From CAVUNY01 sp963768585 (GTDB taxonomy: Bacteria > Chloroflexota > Anaerolineae > Anaerolineales > Anaerolineaceae): 64,000 nt of DNA. Made by a program: the position numbers and the translations under genes. Under the pieces are notes generated by a model that saw only the letters and a program-made list of their open reading frames with translations, was not told the DNA's origin and ran no database searches. Below, piece after piece: positions 33,569 to 42,716 of the stretch (its first letter is position 1; each line of letters opens with the position of its first letter). The stretch lies in the NCBI GenBank assembly GCA_963768585.1, contig CAVYIF010000010.1, forward strand, positions 151,091-215,090. The letters are read 5' to 3'.

Positions 33569-34589
33569 TGCACAGCCGGTTTTATGGGTTGGCGCCGAGG
33601 GCGGCATGGAGGCCGGCCTCGTGACGCGTTCCGGCTTGCCGTTTACGTCCATTCCCGCCGCGGGAGTGCACGGTGTGGGCCTGCGGGCTCTACCGGGCAA
33701 TCTCTGGCGGTTGGCGCGCGGCACGCTGGCTGCCCGACGCATCCTGGCGGATTTCCGCCCGGATGTGCTTCTGTTTACCGGCGGCTATGTCGCCGCACCG
33801 ATGGCCGTGGCCGGCCGGAATATCCCTTCGTTAGTATACTGCCCAGATATTGAACCCGGGCTGGCGTTGAAATTCCTGGCGCGTTTTGCCGACCAAATTG
33901 CCGTAACCATTGACAATTCGCGGGCATATTTTCCTGCCGGAAAACCGGTGACGACCACAGGATATCCGCTGCGTCCTGATTTAACTGGTTGGGACCAAAA
34001 ATCTGCCCGGGCCCATTTCGGCCTGAGTGACGATTTGCCTGTGTTGCTGGTCACTGGCGGCAGCAAAGGCGCCCAAACCATTAACCGCGCTGTCGAAACG
34101 ATCTTGCCCGATCTTTTGACCACCTGCCAGGTGCTGCATCTGACAGGATCGGTCGATTGGACTTATATTCAGTTATCACAGGTCGGATTGGCGCCCACCC
34201 TTCGTCAACGCTACCATGCCTTTGAGTTCCTGCACGACGATATGGGGGCCGCCATGGCGGCCGCCGACCTGGTTGTCTCGCGCGCCGGCGCCTCCGCATT
34301 AGGCGAATATCCCTGCTTTGGCCTGCCGGCGATCCTGGTCCCTTACCCGTACGCCTGGCGATACCAGAAAGTGAATGCCGTATTCCTCGAAAAACAAGGG
34401 GCGGCTGTGCTCCTCCCGGATGAAAAAATGGCAGCCCGCTTGCTTCCTACGATCCAGGAACTTTTCACGAATACCGACCGGTTAAATTCCATGCAGGCCG
34501 CCATGCGAGCGTTGGCTCGCCCGAACGCGGCCCAGGAAATCGCCGGATTGGTTCGCGAATTGGCCGCATCGCGAAAGGAAGGCGCATAA
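33489..34589 (+). CDS. murG: UDP-GlcNAc--undecaprenyl-pyrophosphoryl-MurNAc-pentapeptide transferase
   Basis: A 366-residue GT28 glycosyltransferase that makes lipid II at the inner face of the membrane. The GTG at 33489 is chosen since GGGAGG lies 7 bases upstream and the product then starts with the glycine loop RLLICAGGTGGGVYPAL; the frame is open further upstream but that would lengthen the N-terminus. Later signatures are LFTGGYVAAP, VTGGSKGAQTINRAV and SRAGASALGEYPCFGLPAILVP. It overlaps ftsW by 80 bases and the next gene by one (TAATG). Confidence 0.94.
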   Translation: MRLLICAGGTGGGVYPALSVLQELKNDAQPVLWVGAEGGMEAGLVTRSGLPFTSIPAAGVHGVGLRALPGNLWRLARGTLAARRILADFRPDVLLFTGGYVAAPMAVAGRNIPSLVYCPDIEPGLALKFLARFADQIAVTIDNSRAYFPAGKPVTTTGYPLRPDLTGWDQKSARAHFGLSDDLPVLLVTGGSKGAQTINRAVETILPDLLTTCQVLHLTGSVDWTYIQLSQVGLAPTLRQRYHAFEFLHDDMGAAMAAADLVVSRAGASALGEYPCFGLPAILVPYPYAWRYQKVNAVFLEKQGAAVLLPDEKMAARLLPTIQELFTNTDRLNSMQAAMRALARPNAAQEIAGLVRELAASRKEGA

Positions 34590-35134
34590 TGGTCAGCATC
34601 GATGTCCTTTTCTGGTTGTTCATCTTCATGTTTGGGATCATCGGCCTGATGCGCGGCTGGGCCAAGGAAATGATGGTCACTTTTTCGGTGATCCTGGCCC
34701 TGTTCATCGTCACTGTTCTGGAAACCTACGTGCCGTTCGTCACAAAGCTGACCATGGATGCCCAACGCCCGGGCGGCGATCCGCTGACCGTATTCTGGCT
34801 GCGGGTGATCATACTCGTCGCGCTGAGCTTTTTCGGCTACCAGACGCCCAACATTCCCAGGTTGTCCGGAAGCGGCCGGTTTGCCCGCGACCGGCTGCAG
34901 GACGCATTGTTGGGGCTGTTTTTAGGCGCCGTCAACGGCTACCTGATCTGGGGCACTTTATGGTTTTTCCTGGACCATGCCGGGTATCCCTTCCCCGGGA
35001 TTATCTCGTCAAATCTAAACAAATCGGCCCAGGCCTTGATCAGCTTCCTCCCGCCCAACTGGCTGTTAGGCGTACCGACCATCTTTTTCGCGGTCGCCAT
35101 CTCCTTCGCCTTCGTATTGGTGGTTTTCTTATGA
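34589..35134 (+). CDS. CvpA-like membrane protein
   Basis: A 181-residue protein with four or five predicted helices (about 5-22, 30-45, 68-85, 110-130, 155-180). FGIIGLMRGWAKEMMVTFSVILAL near the N-terminus resembles the CvpA/colicin V production family, which in other bacteria affects envelope function. It is inserted between murG and murC with a TAATG start and a 4-base overlap into murC, so it is translated with them. A role in envelope assembly is implied by position but not proven. Confidence 0.65.
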   Translation: MVSIDVLFWLFIFMFGIIGLMRGWAKEMMVTFSVILALFIVTVLETYVPFVTKLTMDAQRPGGDPLTVFWLRVIILVALSFFGYQTPNIPRLSGSGRFARDRLQDALLGLFLGAVNGYLIWGTLWFFLDHAGYPFPGIISSNLNKSAQALISFLPPNWLLGVPTIFFAVAISFAFVLVVFL

Positions 35135-36526
35135 TGAAGCACATCCATCTCATTGGGATTGGCGGCAGCGGTATGTCGGCCATTGCCCGGGTCCTGCTCG
35201 AAAGCGGGTACACGGTCAGCGGGTCAGACAGGCAGCTGTCGGTGTTTGCCAATGAGCTGGCGCAGGCCGGCGCGCATGTTTTTGAAGGACAGCGCGCGGA
35301 ACAGATCGCCGGGGCAGATATTGTGGTGCGTTCCTCGGCGATCAGCGATGACAACCCCGAAGTGCGGGCGGCTCGCGCCGCAGGCATTCCACTGCTCAAA
35401 CGGGCAGAGTTTCTCGGGCAGCTGTTTGCCGGTAAATCCACGATTGCAATTGCCGGCACCCACGGAAAGACCACAACCACCGCCATGACGGCCTGGGTGT
35501 TCCACTGCTTGCAGTTAGATCCATCGTACATTATTGGCGGGGTCGCTAAAAACCTATCCAGGAACGCCCACGCCGGGCAAGGGAAGCATTGGATCGTCGA
35601 AGCCGATGAATATGACCGGATGTTCCTGGGACTGTCCCCGGAATGGATCCTGATCACCCATCTGGAACACGATCACCCCGATTGTTTTCCAACGATGAAT
35701 GAATACCGCCAGGCATTTTTTGATTTCATCCAGCGCCTGCAGCCGGGCGGCGGATTGATCACCTGCCAGGATCATGCCGAAACGGCCGGCCTGGTCTGGC
35801 ATTTACCGCAAGGGCGGCAGGCCTGGACGTATGGATTGGATCACGAGGCCAACTATTTCAGCGAAGAGACCTCTTCCAATGCACGCGGCGGGATCGACTT
35901 TACCGCCTGGATGCAAGCAGAGGGCAGCCAGCCTCGACGCCTGGTTGACGTAAAACTGCAGGTACCCGGGCTGCACAATGTGCGCAATGCGCTGGCCGTA
36001 TTGACCCTGGTGCACCGTCTGGGACTGCCCATGAAACCGGCCGCCCAGGCATTAGGTGAATTTAGCGGCACCGGCCGCCGGTTTGAGCGGATGGGCGAGG
36101 TTAACGGGATCACAATCTACTCCGATTATGCCCACCACCCCACCGAAATCCGCGCTACGCTGGCTGCAGCCCGCCTGCGTCACCCGCAGCGCAGGTTGTG
36201 GGCCGTCTGGCAGCCGCACACCTATTCGCGCACCCAGGCCCTGTTCGATGCCTTTATCCAGGCATTTCAGCAGGCCGACCGCGTGCTGGTGACCGAAATA
36301 TACGCCGCGCGAGAGAGCAACCCTGGTTTTTCTGCCGCGCGCATCGTGGCTGAAATGCGCGCAGCCGCCCACCTGGTTTTCCCCCACGTTGGAGGATGCT
36401 GCCGACTTTTTATTGGACGAACTGCAGCCGGGTGACGTGGTCCTGATCTTATCGGCTGGAGATGCCGAACAAATTGGCCAAAAGCTGTTGGATGAGCTTC
36501 AATCTGGAGAGGAAAAGCATGCCTGA
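35131..36526 (+). CDS. murC: UDP-N-acetylmuramate--L-alanine ligase, C-terminal frameshift
   Basis: MurC adds L-Ala to UDP-MurNAc. ATG 35131 overlaps the preceding stop (ATGA) and begins KHIHLIGIGGSGMSAIARVL; IAGTHGKTTTTAM is the ATP loop, and EADEYDRMFLGLSPE and YSDYAHHPTEIRATL are MurC signatures. The frame is open to 36435, but the last correct residues appear to be near 36384. After that the normal C-terminus (DAADFLLDELQPGDVVLILSAGD, in two parts) is in the next frame, ending TGA 36526. The change falls at a run of C's (TTTTCCCCCACG), so a sequencing error is likely in this essential gene. True length about 464 residues. Confidence 0.9.
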
Positions 36527-36701
36527 AGATAAAAATACCCGTAAATATCAAACCCAATCCACAATTAATCCCGGCACGCGCCTGGAAGCGCTGCGCTCAC
36601 CTGCCGCGGGCAAAACCCGGGCGGCAGCCAACCAGCATCTCACCCACCGGCAGCGCACCGCGCTGGTGGAAAAACTGATCGAATTTTTAAAGGGTATATA
36701 G
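36519..36701 (+). CDS. Small basic hypothetical protein
   Basis: A 60-residue frame starting at ATG 36519, overlapping the corrected end of murC by 8 bases, with GAGAGGAAAAG just upstream as ribosome-binding site. The product is charged and basic (many K/R), with a predicted C-terminal helix RTALVEKLIEFLKGI. It is followed by murB after 50 bases. No known family recognised. The overlap-type start and good site support that it is translated. Confidence 0.5.
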   Translation: MPEDKNTRKYQTQSTINPGTRLEALRSPAAGKTRAAANQHLTHRQRTALVEKLIEFLKGI

Positions 36702-36751
36702 ATAGCATCGTTTTCCCATCCCCGGGAACACAACAAGGAGAAAACTGAACC

Positions 36752-37687
36752 ATGACCGCACCCCGCACCACCCCCCTCAACGCGCTGCGCGAGGCATTTG
36801 CCAAACGGCTGCAGGAGAACGTAAAGCTGGCAAACTACACCACCGCCCATGCCGGCGGGAAAGCAGATGCCATGCTGATCGTTCACGATGCCGCCGAACT
36901 GGAAGATGCGGTGCGCAGGTTGTGGGAGATGGACGTCCCGTTTACGATCCTGGGCAGCGGGTCGAACGTGCTGGTCAGTGACAGCGGTTTTCACGGGTTG
37001 GTGGTGGTGAACCGGGCAAAAACGGTGAAGATTGACGCGCGCAGCAATCCGCCCAGTGTGTGGGCAGAATCCGGGGCCAATTTGGGCGCCATGGCCCGCC
37101 AGGTGGCCCTGCGCGGCATGAGTGGGCTGGAATGGGCAGCCACCATTCCCGGCACCGTCGGTGGGGCAGTTTACGGCAACGCCGGCGCCCACGGCGCCGA
37201 CATAAACGCTAACTTTATGCTGGCAGAAATCTTGCACCGAAAACAAGGGAAGAAAACATGGACCGTGGAGCAGCTTAAGTTTGGCTACCGCACCAGCATT
37301 TTGAAACAGCACCCCGGACAGGCAGTCATCTTATCCACCCAGCTCAAGCTGGCGCAAAGCACGCCGGCCGAAGTACAGGCCAGGATGGAGGAGTTTTCCC
37401 AACACCGCCGCAGCACCCAACCCCCCGGGGCCAGCCTGGGGTCCATGTTCAAAAATCCAGCCGGAGATTACGCCGGGCGCCTGATTGAAGCCGCTGGTCT
37501 CAAAGGTACCCGCGTCGGCGGGGTGCAGGTCAGCCCGGTGCACGCCAACTTTTTTATCAATGATGAAAACGCCACCGCCAGGGATATCGACCGCTTGATC
37601 CGGTTGGTGCAGCAGACCGTCTTCGAAAAGTTCTCGATCAAGCTGGAAATGGAAATCGAGAAAATCGGCGATTGGCCGGCAAACTAG
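36752..37687 (+). CDS. murB: UDP-N-acetylenolpyruvoylglucosamine reductase
   Basis: A 311-residue FAD enzyme that reduces UDP-GlcNAc-enolpyruvate to UDP-MurNAc with NADPH. NYTTAHAGGKADAML, ILGSGSNVLVSDSGF, ATIPGTVGGAVYGNAGAHG and GSMFKNPAGDYAG are the FAD- and substrate-binding signatures; the catalytic serine is replaced or shifted as GSMFKNP fits the type II (short-loop) form. AAGGAGAAAA precedes the ATG. Cytoplasmic. Confidence 0.95.
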   Translation: MTAPRTTPLNALREAFAKRLQENVKLANYTTAHAGGKADAMLIVHDAAELEDAVRRLWEMDVPFTILGSGSNVLVSDSGFHGLVVVNRAKTVKIDARSNPPSVWAESGANLGAMARQVALRGMSGLEWAATIPGTVGGAVYGNAGAHGADINANFMLAEILHRKQGKKTWTVEQLKFGYRTSILKQHPGQAVILSTQLKLAQSTPAEVQARMEEFSQHRRSTQPPGASLGSMFKNPAGDYAGRLIEAAGLKGTRVGGVQVSPVHANFFINDENATARDIDRLIRLVQQTVFEKFSIKLEMEIEKIGDWPAN

Positions 37688-37702
37688 GTGGCCAGGAGAA
37701 TC

Positions 37703-38812
37703 ATGGGGCATCACATTACAGTAATGGTTATGATGGGCGGACGTTCCGGCGAACACGAAGTATCGCTGAATTCAGCGCGCTCCATTTTAACCACACTCGA
37801 TCCGCAGAAATATGAAATCATCCCGGTCGGCATTACCCGGGAAGGGATCTGGTTCACCGCGCAGGACCCCCTGGCCGCATTGGAAAGCGGCCAAACCCAG
37901 GATTTGACCCGCGTCACGCTGCTGCCCTACCCCGGCAGCCGCAGCCTGTACGCAATAAATGGCGCTCAATTAGCCCCGCTGGCCGAGATCGATGTCGTTT
38001 TTCCGGCCCTCCACGGCACATTCGGCGAAGATGGCACCCTGCAAGGGATGCTTGAACTGGCCGACCTGCCCTATGTCGGCGCAGGGGTGCTGGGTTCGGC
38101 GGTGGGCATGGATAAAGCGCTCTTTAAGGATGTGATGCGCGCCAACGGGATCCCGGTGCTGCCATCCATCGTGACCACCCGCGACCAGCTCGAAACGGGT
38201 CTGGCGGCGGTTATCCAGCAGGCCGAGGAAGTCCTGTCCTACCCCATCTTCACCAAACCCGCCAACCTGGGTTCTTCGGTGGGCGTCACCAAATGCCGCA
38301 GCCGCTCAGATTTGATGGAAGGCCTGATGGAAGCAGCGCGTTACGACCGCCGGGTGTTAGTCGAAATGGGCCTCGAAAAACCTCGCGAAATCGAAATGAG
38401 TGTGTTGGGCAATGCCGCACCCATCGCTTCCCTGCCCGGCGAGGTCATCCCGCACGAAGATTTCTACAGCTACCACGCCAAATACCAGGATGACAGCTCC
38501 GAACTGATCATCCCTGCCCCGGTCCCGGATGGCGTGGTCCAATCCATGCAGGCCGCTGCCCTGCGCGCCTATCAGGCGGTGGATTGCGCGGGCATGGCCC
38601 GGGTGGATTTCTTGCTCGACCGGCAGACCGACAAAGTATACATCGGCGAAATCAACACCATCCCCGGCTTTACCCGGATCAGCATGTACGCTAAATTATG
38701 GGCAGCCAGCGGCATCAGTTACCCCGAGCTGCTTGACCGCCTCATCCACCTGGCTCTGGAACGCAAAGCCGAGCGGGACCACACCGAACGTCATTATGGG
38801 AGGGCCAAATGA
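37703..38812 (+). CDS. ddl: D-alanine--D-alanine ligase
   Basis: A 369-residue ATP-grasp ligase making D-Ala-D-Ala, the substrate of MurF. VMMGGRSGEHEVSLNSA is the N-terminal signature; FPALHGTFGEDGTLQGML, VGAGVLGSAVGMDKALFK, GSSVGVTKC and EINTIPGFTRISMY are all present. ATG 37703 has AGGAGA upstream; a GTG 15 bases earlier is in frame. It overlaps ftsQ by 4 bases (ATGA). Confidence 0.95.
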   Translation: MGHHITVMVMMGGRSGEHEVSLNSARSILTTLDPQKYEIIPVGITREGIWFTAQDPLAALESGQTQDLTRVTLLPYPGSRSLYAINGAQLAPLAEIDVVFPALHGTFGEDGTLQGMLELADLPYVGAGVLGSAVGMDKALFKDVMRANGIPVLPSIVTTRDQLETGLAAVIQQAEEVLSYPIFTKPANLGSSVGVTKCRSRSDLMEGLMEAARYDRRVLVEMGLEKPREIEMSVLGNAAPIASLPGEVIPHEDFYSYHAKYQDDSSELIIPAPVPDGVVQSMQAAALRAYQAVDCAGMARVDFLLDRQTDKVYIGEINTIPGFTRISMYAKLWAASGISYPELLDRLIHLALERKAERDHTERHYGRAK

Positions 38813-39831
38813 GGCCTGCCGCATCGCGCACCGACAGCAATCGTTCACAGCAAGTTCGCAATCGCCGCACCACCCGGTCGCGTACGCGCGTGGAAAAAGC
38901 AGCCAGCAGCATAAATTCGCCGCAGGTCACCGTGCGCGGCGCCGGTATCGGCAAACCGATTTTACCGCGCACCTCATCTCGCCCGCGCCGGGTGTACACC
39001 GTCGCCTTCCAGAACACGGGGCGCGCCTATTCCGTGCCGGCACCCACCATTCGCCTGGGGTGGCGCGCGCTTTCCAGCCTGCTGGTAATCGGCTTGCTTG
39101 CCTTGATCAGCTTCGCCTTGAATTCCGACCAATTTAAGGTGGAAAAACCGGTCATCGAAGGCGCCAGCCGGGTCAGTGTGAGCGACATAGAAGCCGTGCT
39201 CAAGTTCAACGGACGTTCGGTATTTACCATCGATCCATTTGCGGCCCGGGTCGAGCTGGAAAAATCGTTCCCAGAACTGCAGCAGGTATCCGTGCTGGTC
39301 GGCTTCCCCAACCAGGTTTCGGTCCGTTTTAGCGAGCGCACCCCAGTGATCGCCTGGAAGCTCAAGGACCAGACCTTATGGATCGATCCTCAGGGCACGA
39401 TTTTCAATGCCCGCGGCAAAGCCCCTGAAGGTCTTTTGACGATCACCTCCGCTGACAATCCGCCCCAGGCCGTCGTTGCGCCAAGCCCAGACGCCACGCC
39501 GGATGCGAACGGCACACCGGCAATCGTGCCGGATACGGCGAAAGTAGACGATCCCAGGCCCGTGCAGATGGATCTGAAGATCATGTCCTCGGCCCTGCTG
39601 CTGAGCGCCCAACTGCCGAAAAATACCAATCTGGTATATTCGGTAAAAGAAGGTCTGGGATGGCATGATTCTCGCGGATGGGATGTATACTTTGGTAAGA
39701 CCCTGGATGATTTGGAGATGAAAATCTCGATGTATCATGCAATTATTAATCAGCTTGCCCAAAAAGACATTACCCCAAGTTACGTCAATTTAGAATTTAT
39801 AAATGCACCCTATTACCGCGTGGAGCACTGA
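38809..39831 (+). CDS. ftsQ: FtsQ/DivIB-type division protein
   Basis: A 340-residue bitopic membrane protein. A long basic cytoplasmic N-terminus (about 1-85, rich in R/S/T) precedes one membrane helix (about 86-106, LLVIGLLALISFAL), a POTRA-like domain beginning FKVEKPVIEGASRVSVSDIEAVLKFNG (39135-39215) and the beta domain FPELQQVSVLVGFPNQVSVRFSERTP. A proline/alanine/aspartate-rich insertion lies near 215-245. FtsQ links early and late divisome parts. ATGA overlap with ddl; ftsA follows after 4 bases. Confidence 0.9.
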   Translation: MRPAASRTDSNRSQQVRNRRTTRSRTRVEKAASSINSPQVTVRGAGIGKPILPRTSSRPRRVYTVAFQNTGRAYSVPAPTIRLGWRALSSLLVIGLLALISFALNSDQFKVEKPVIEGASRVSVSDIEAVLKFNGRSVFTIDPFAARVELEKSFPELQQVSVLVGFPNQVSVRFSERTPVIAWKLKDQTLWIDPQGTIFNARGKAPEGLLTITSADNPPQAVVAPSPDATPDANGTPAIVPDTAKVDDPRPVQMDLKIMSSALLLSAQLPKNTNLVYSVKEGLGWHDSRGWDVYFGKTLDDLEMKISMYHAIINQLAQKDITPSYVNLEFINAPYYRVEH

Positions 39832-39835
39832 AACC

Positions 39836-41065
39836 ATGGATGAATCGATCGTTGTCGGAATTGATATCGGAACCACAAAAGTCTGTACCCTGGTAGCACG
39901 CGTGGAGGGGGAGCGGTCCCTGCGCATTCTGGGCGTGGGCATCGAGCCCGCCCTGGGAATTCGCAAAGGCACAATCGTCGATCTGGCGGCTGCTTCTCAA
40001 TCGATTACCCGTTCGGTGGATAAGGCCCAGCGTTCTTCCGGCCTGGAAATTGCCTCGGCCCTGGTCAGCCTGGCAGGCAGCCACGTTTCGTCGGTCAACA
40101 GCCGGGGCGTGGTGGGCATTTCGGGTGGGGTAATCGACACCGATGACGTTGCCCGCGCCCTGGACGCCGCACAGGCCGTGGCCATCCCCCACAATCGCGA
40201 AATTATCCACATCTTGCAGCGCGGTTTCATCGTGGATGGGCAAGACGGCATTCGCGTGCCGCTTGGCATGCACGGCTACCGCCTGGAAGTGGAAGCGCAC
40301 ATCATCACCGCCGCCGCGGCCACCGTCGAAAACCTGCGCCAGTGCGTGCAGGCCTCCGGGGTAGACGTTTCGCAGTTTGTACTCAACCCCCTGGCGTCCG
40401 CCGAAGTGGTGCTCTCGGATAATGAACGCCAGATGGGCGCAGTGGTCTGCGACATCGGCGGGGGTACCACCGACCTGGCCATTTATATCGACGGCGACAT
40501 CTGGCACACCATGGTGCTGGCGGTCGGCGGCAACCACATCACCTCGGATATCGCGCACGGGCTGCGCCTGTCTCTCAGCCAGGCCGAGGAGCTTAAAAAA
40601 CAATACGGGTATGCCATTGAGGATGAAGTCAGCGAAACGGACCGCTTCACCGTGCGCGCATTTGGCGAGGATCACCCGATTGGCGTCAGCCGCAGAGAGC
40701 TGGCCCACATCATCGAAGCCCGGGTCGAAGAAATCTTCCAGCTGGTGCTGCAAGAAATCAAGCGCTCGGGGTATGACGGCCTGCTGCCGGCAGGCATGGT
40801 TCTCACCGGGGGCACTTCTGCCCTACCGGGTATCCGCAATCTGGCATCTGAGGTCCTCGGCCTGCCGGTACGCATTTCAAAGCCGGAAAATCTTATTGGT
40901 TTGGTGGATCAGCTGCATTCACCCGCTTATTCAACAAGCGTCGGGCTACTTTATTGGGCACTGCTGATGAACGAAACAGCCGCTCTCCAGCCCGGGCGGC
41001 GCGCGAAAGGAGGCAAGTTAAATTGGGATGCCATTAATGAATTCCTTAAACGACTACTCCCCTAA
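39836..41065 (+). CDS. ftsA: Cell division protein FtsA
   Basis: A 409-residue actin-fold ATPase that ties FtsZ to the membrane. GIDIGTTKVCTLVARVEG is the phosphate-1 motif, DIGGGTTDLAIY the phosphate-2 motif, and GMVLTGGTSALPGI the adenosine motif. The C-terminal amphipathic helix probably ends WDAINEFLKRLLP. ATG 39836 is preferred (GGAGCAC upstream); an in-frame start 33 bases earlier would overlap ftsQ. Confidence 0.95.
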   Translation: MDESIVVGIDIGTTKVCTLVARVEGERSLRILGVGIEPALGIRKGTIVDLAAASQSITRSVDKAQRSSGLEIASALVSLAGSHVSSVNSRGVVGISGGVIDTDDVARALDAAQAVAIPHNREIIHILQRGFIVDGQDGIRVPLGMHGYRLEVEAHIITAAAATVENLRQCVQASGVDVSQFVLNPLASAEVVLSDNERQMGAVVCDIGGGTTDLAIYIDGDIWHTMVLAVGGNHITSDIAHGLRLSLSQAEELKKQYGYAIEDEVSETDRFTVRAFGEDHPIGVSRRELAHIIEARVEEIFQLVLQEIKRSGYDGLLPAGMVLTGGTSALPGIRNLASEVLGLPVRISKPENLIGLVDQLHSPAYSTSVGLLYWALLMNETAALQPGRRAKGGKLNWDAINEFLKRLLP

Positions 41066-41150
41066 TGGGTTTCATACTATAATTACTAAATCAATGACTA
41101 ATCATGAACCGGTGGACCGGGATTCAATTAGCACAGTGGAGGAAATTACA

Positions 41151-42365
41151 ATGGACCAAATGTCAACACCCGAATCATTTGCCCGCATCAAGGTTATCGG
41201 AGTCGGCGGCGGCGGCTGTAATGCCGTGAACCGCATGATCGAAGAAGGTCTTGGGGGCATCGAATTCATCGCCGTAAACACCGACGCACAGGCGCTGCTT
41301 CTGTCCAAAGCCGCGACGCGTGTACGGATTGGCGACAAAGTCACGCGTGGCCTGGGAGCCGGCGGCAGCCCTGAGGTTGGGCGCAAAGCGGCCGAAGAAT
41401 CAGCCGAAGAGCTGTACGAAGTGCTCAAGGGTTCCGATATGGTCTTTGTGACTTCCGGTCTGGGCGGCGGCACCGGCACCGGCGCGGCGCCGATCGTTGC
41501 CCAAATTGCCAAGGAAGTTGGCGCGCTGACCATTGGCGTGGTCACCCGGCCCTTCACCTTTGAAGGCGCCCGCCGCGCGCAATCCGCAGAAGCCGGCATC
41601 ACCAAGCTCAAAGAACATGCCGATACGCTGATCGTTATCCCCAACGACCGCTTGCTGCAAATCGTCGACAAACGCGCCAGCCTGCAGGACGCTTTCAAGA
41701 CGGCAGACGACGTGCTGCGCCAGGGCATCCAGGGGATTTCCGAATTGATCACCGTCCCCGGTTTGATCAACCTGGACTTCGCCGATGTGCGTGCAATTAT
41801 GTCCGAAGGCGGCGCCGCCCTGATGGCAGTCGGACGCGCCACCGGTGAGGACCGCGCCCGCATCGCAGCCGAAATGGCAATTTCCAGCCAGCTGCTGGAC
41901 ATCACCATCGACGGCGCCCGCGGCATCCTGTTCAACATCACCGGCGGATCCGACATGACCCTCTTCGAGGTCAACACCGCCGCTGCAATCATCAAAGAAA
42001 CTGCCCACCCGGAATGCAATATGATCTTCGGTGCGGTGGTAAACCCCGACCTGGGCGAAGAACTGACCATCACGGTCATCGCGACCGGTTTCGACCGCTC
42101 TGCCCCCAGCCAGTCGGTTTTTGAACGCCAGGGCGTGCCCGCAGCCGATATGCACTCTCGCAAAATAGAGGACTCCCGACCGGGTCCATCTGCCCAGCGC
42201 CCACCATCCTCTGACACCTCCCAAAAAGACCAATCCCCCCGCCCCAGCAGCCAGCAGGCCAGCCAGGCAGATTTCCAGCGGGTTGTGATCAACACCGAGG
42301 ACCTGGATGTGCCGGCCTTCCTGCGCAACCGGCGCTCCTCGCGCAACCAGGACGACCAGAGGTAA
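41151..42365 (+). CDS. ftsZ: Cell division protein FtsZ
   Basis: A 404-residue tubulin-like GTPase that forms the division ring. VIGVGGGGCNAVNRMI starts the GTP-binding domain, GGGTGTGAAPIVAQ is the tubulin signature, and NPDLGEELTITVIATGFD is in the second domain. A linker of about 55 residues leads to the conserved tail DLDVPAFLRNRR (about 387-398) that binds FtsA. ATG 41151 with GGAGG upstream; a TATAAT near 41074 might add internal transcription. Terminator follows. Confidence 0.97.
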   Translation: MDQMSTPESFARIKVIGVGGGGCNAVNRMIEEGLGGIEFIAVNTDAQALLLSKAATRVRIGDKVTRGLGAGGSPEVGRKAAEESAEELYEVLKGSDMVFVTSGLGGGTGTGAAPIVAQIAKEVGALTIGVVTRPFTFEGARRAQSAEAGITKLKEHADTLIVIPNDRLLQIVDKRASLQDAFKTADDVLRQGIQGISELITVPGLINLDFADVRAIMSEGGAALMAVGRATGEDRARIAAEMAISSQLLDITIDGARGILFNITGGSDMTLFEVNTAAAIIKETAHPECNMIFGAVVNPDLGEELTITVIATGFDRSAPSQSVFERQGVPAADMHSRKIEDSRPGPSAQRPPSSDTSQKDQSPRPSSQQASQADFQRVVINTEDLDVPAFLRNRRSSRNQDDQR

Positions 42366-42415
42366 GTTTCGTTCATCTCCCAGTCCACGACCTCCACGGA
42401 CAAGGGTGTATAAAA

Positions 42416-42462
42416 AGGACCGAGCAGCCGCGCTTTGCGCGGTTATTCGGTCCTCTTTTTTT
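42416..42462 (+). terminator. Intrinsic terminator after ftsZ
   Basis: AGGACCGA (42416-42423) pairs with TCGGTCCT (42447-42454), with an inner CCGCGC/GCGCGG stem, followed by CTTTTTTT. It ends the division and cell-wall transcript. Confidence 0.92.
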
Positions 42463-42540
42463 GGTTTAACCATCCATCCAACCGACGATTTTGATAGCAA
42501 TTCTTTAAGTTAAAAATCCTCAAAATGAGCGTTTTTCCTA

Positions 42541-42569
42541 TTGCATTCCTCGGTCATTTGTGCTAAAAT
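42541..42569 (+). promoter_or_regulatory. nrdR-nrdJ promoter
   Basis: TTGCAT (42541-42546) and TAAAAT (42564-42569) are separated by 17 bases. Transcription would start near 42576, leaving a leader of about 140 bases before nrdR. Confidence 0.7.
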
Positions 42570-42593
42570 ATTTTTCTGGCACTAAATACAGGG

Positions 42594-42633
42594 GGCAACA
42601 ATCTATATACCCCCATATATGGGGGTTGTTTGT
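42594..42633 (+). promoter_or_regulatory. Possible NrdR boxes in the nrdR leader
   Basis: ACCCCCATATATGGGGGTT (42609-42627) is a perfect palindrome around ATATAT, with another CTATATA just upstream (42603-42609) about one helical turn away. NrdR boxes of other bacteria are 16-bp palindromes with a TATAT-like core, so autoregulation by NrdR is plausible. The repeat followed by TTGTTTGTT could alternatively be an attenuator hairpin. Confidence 0.5.
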
Positions 42634-42716
42634 TCGGTATACGCATGTTTGCCCAGATACGGGGCAACCACCGCAAGAGCTGACTGCGAGCAATTTCAAA
42701 CCAGGAGGAAAGGATA

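Noticed and set aside
41102..42500. Two long minus-strand frames across ftsZ
   Set aside because: Both are antisense to ftsZ, whose signatures are complete.
42576..42716. A cobalamin riboswitch in front of nrdR-nrdJ
   Set aside because: The leader is only about 140 bases and shows no B12-box pattern.
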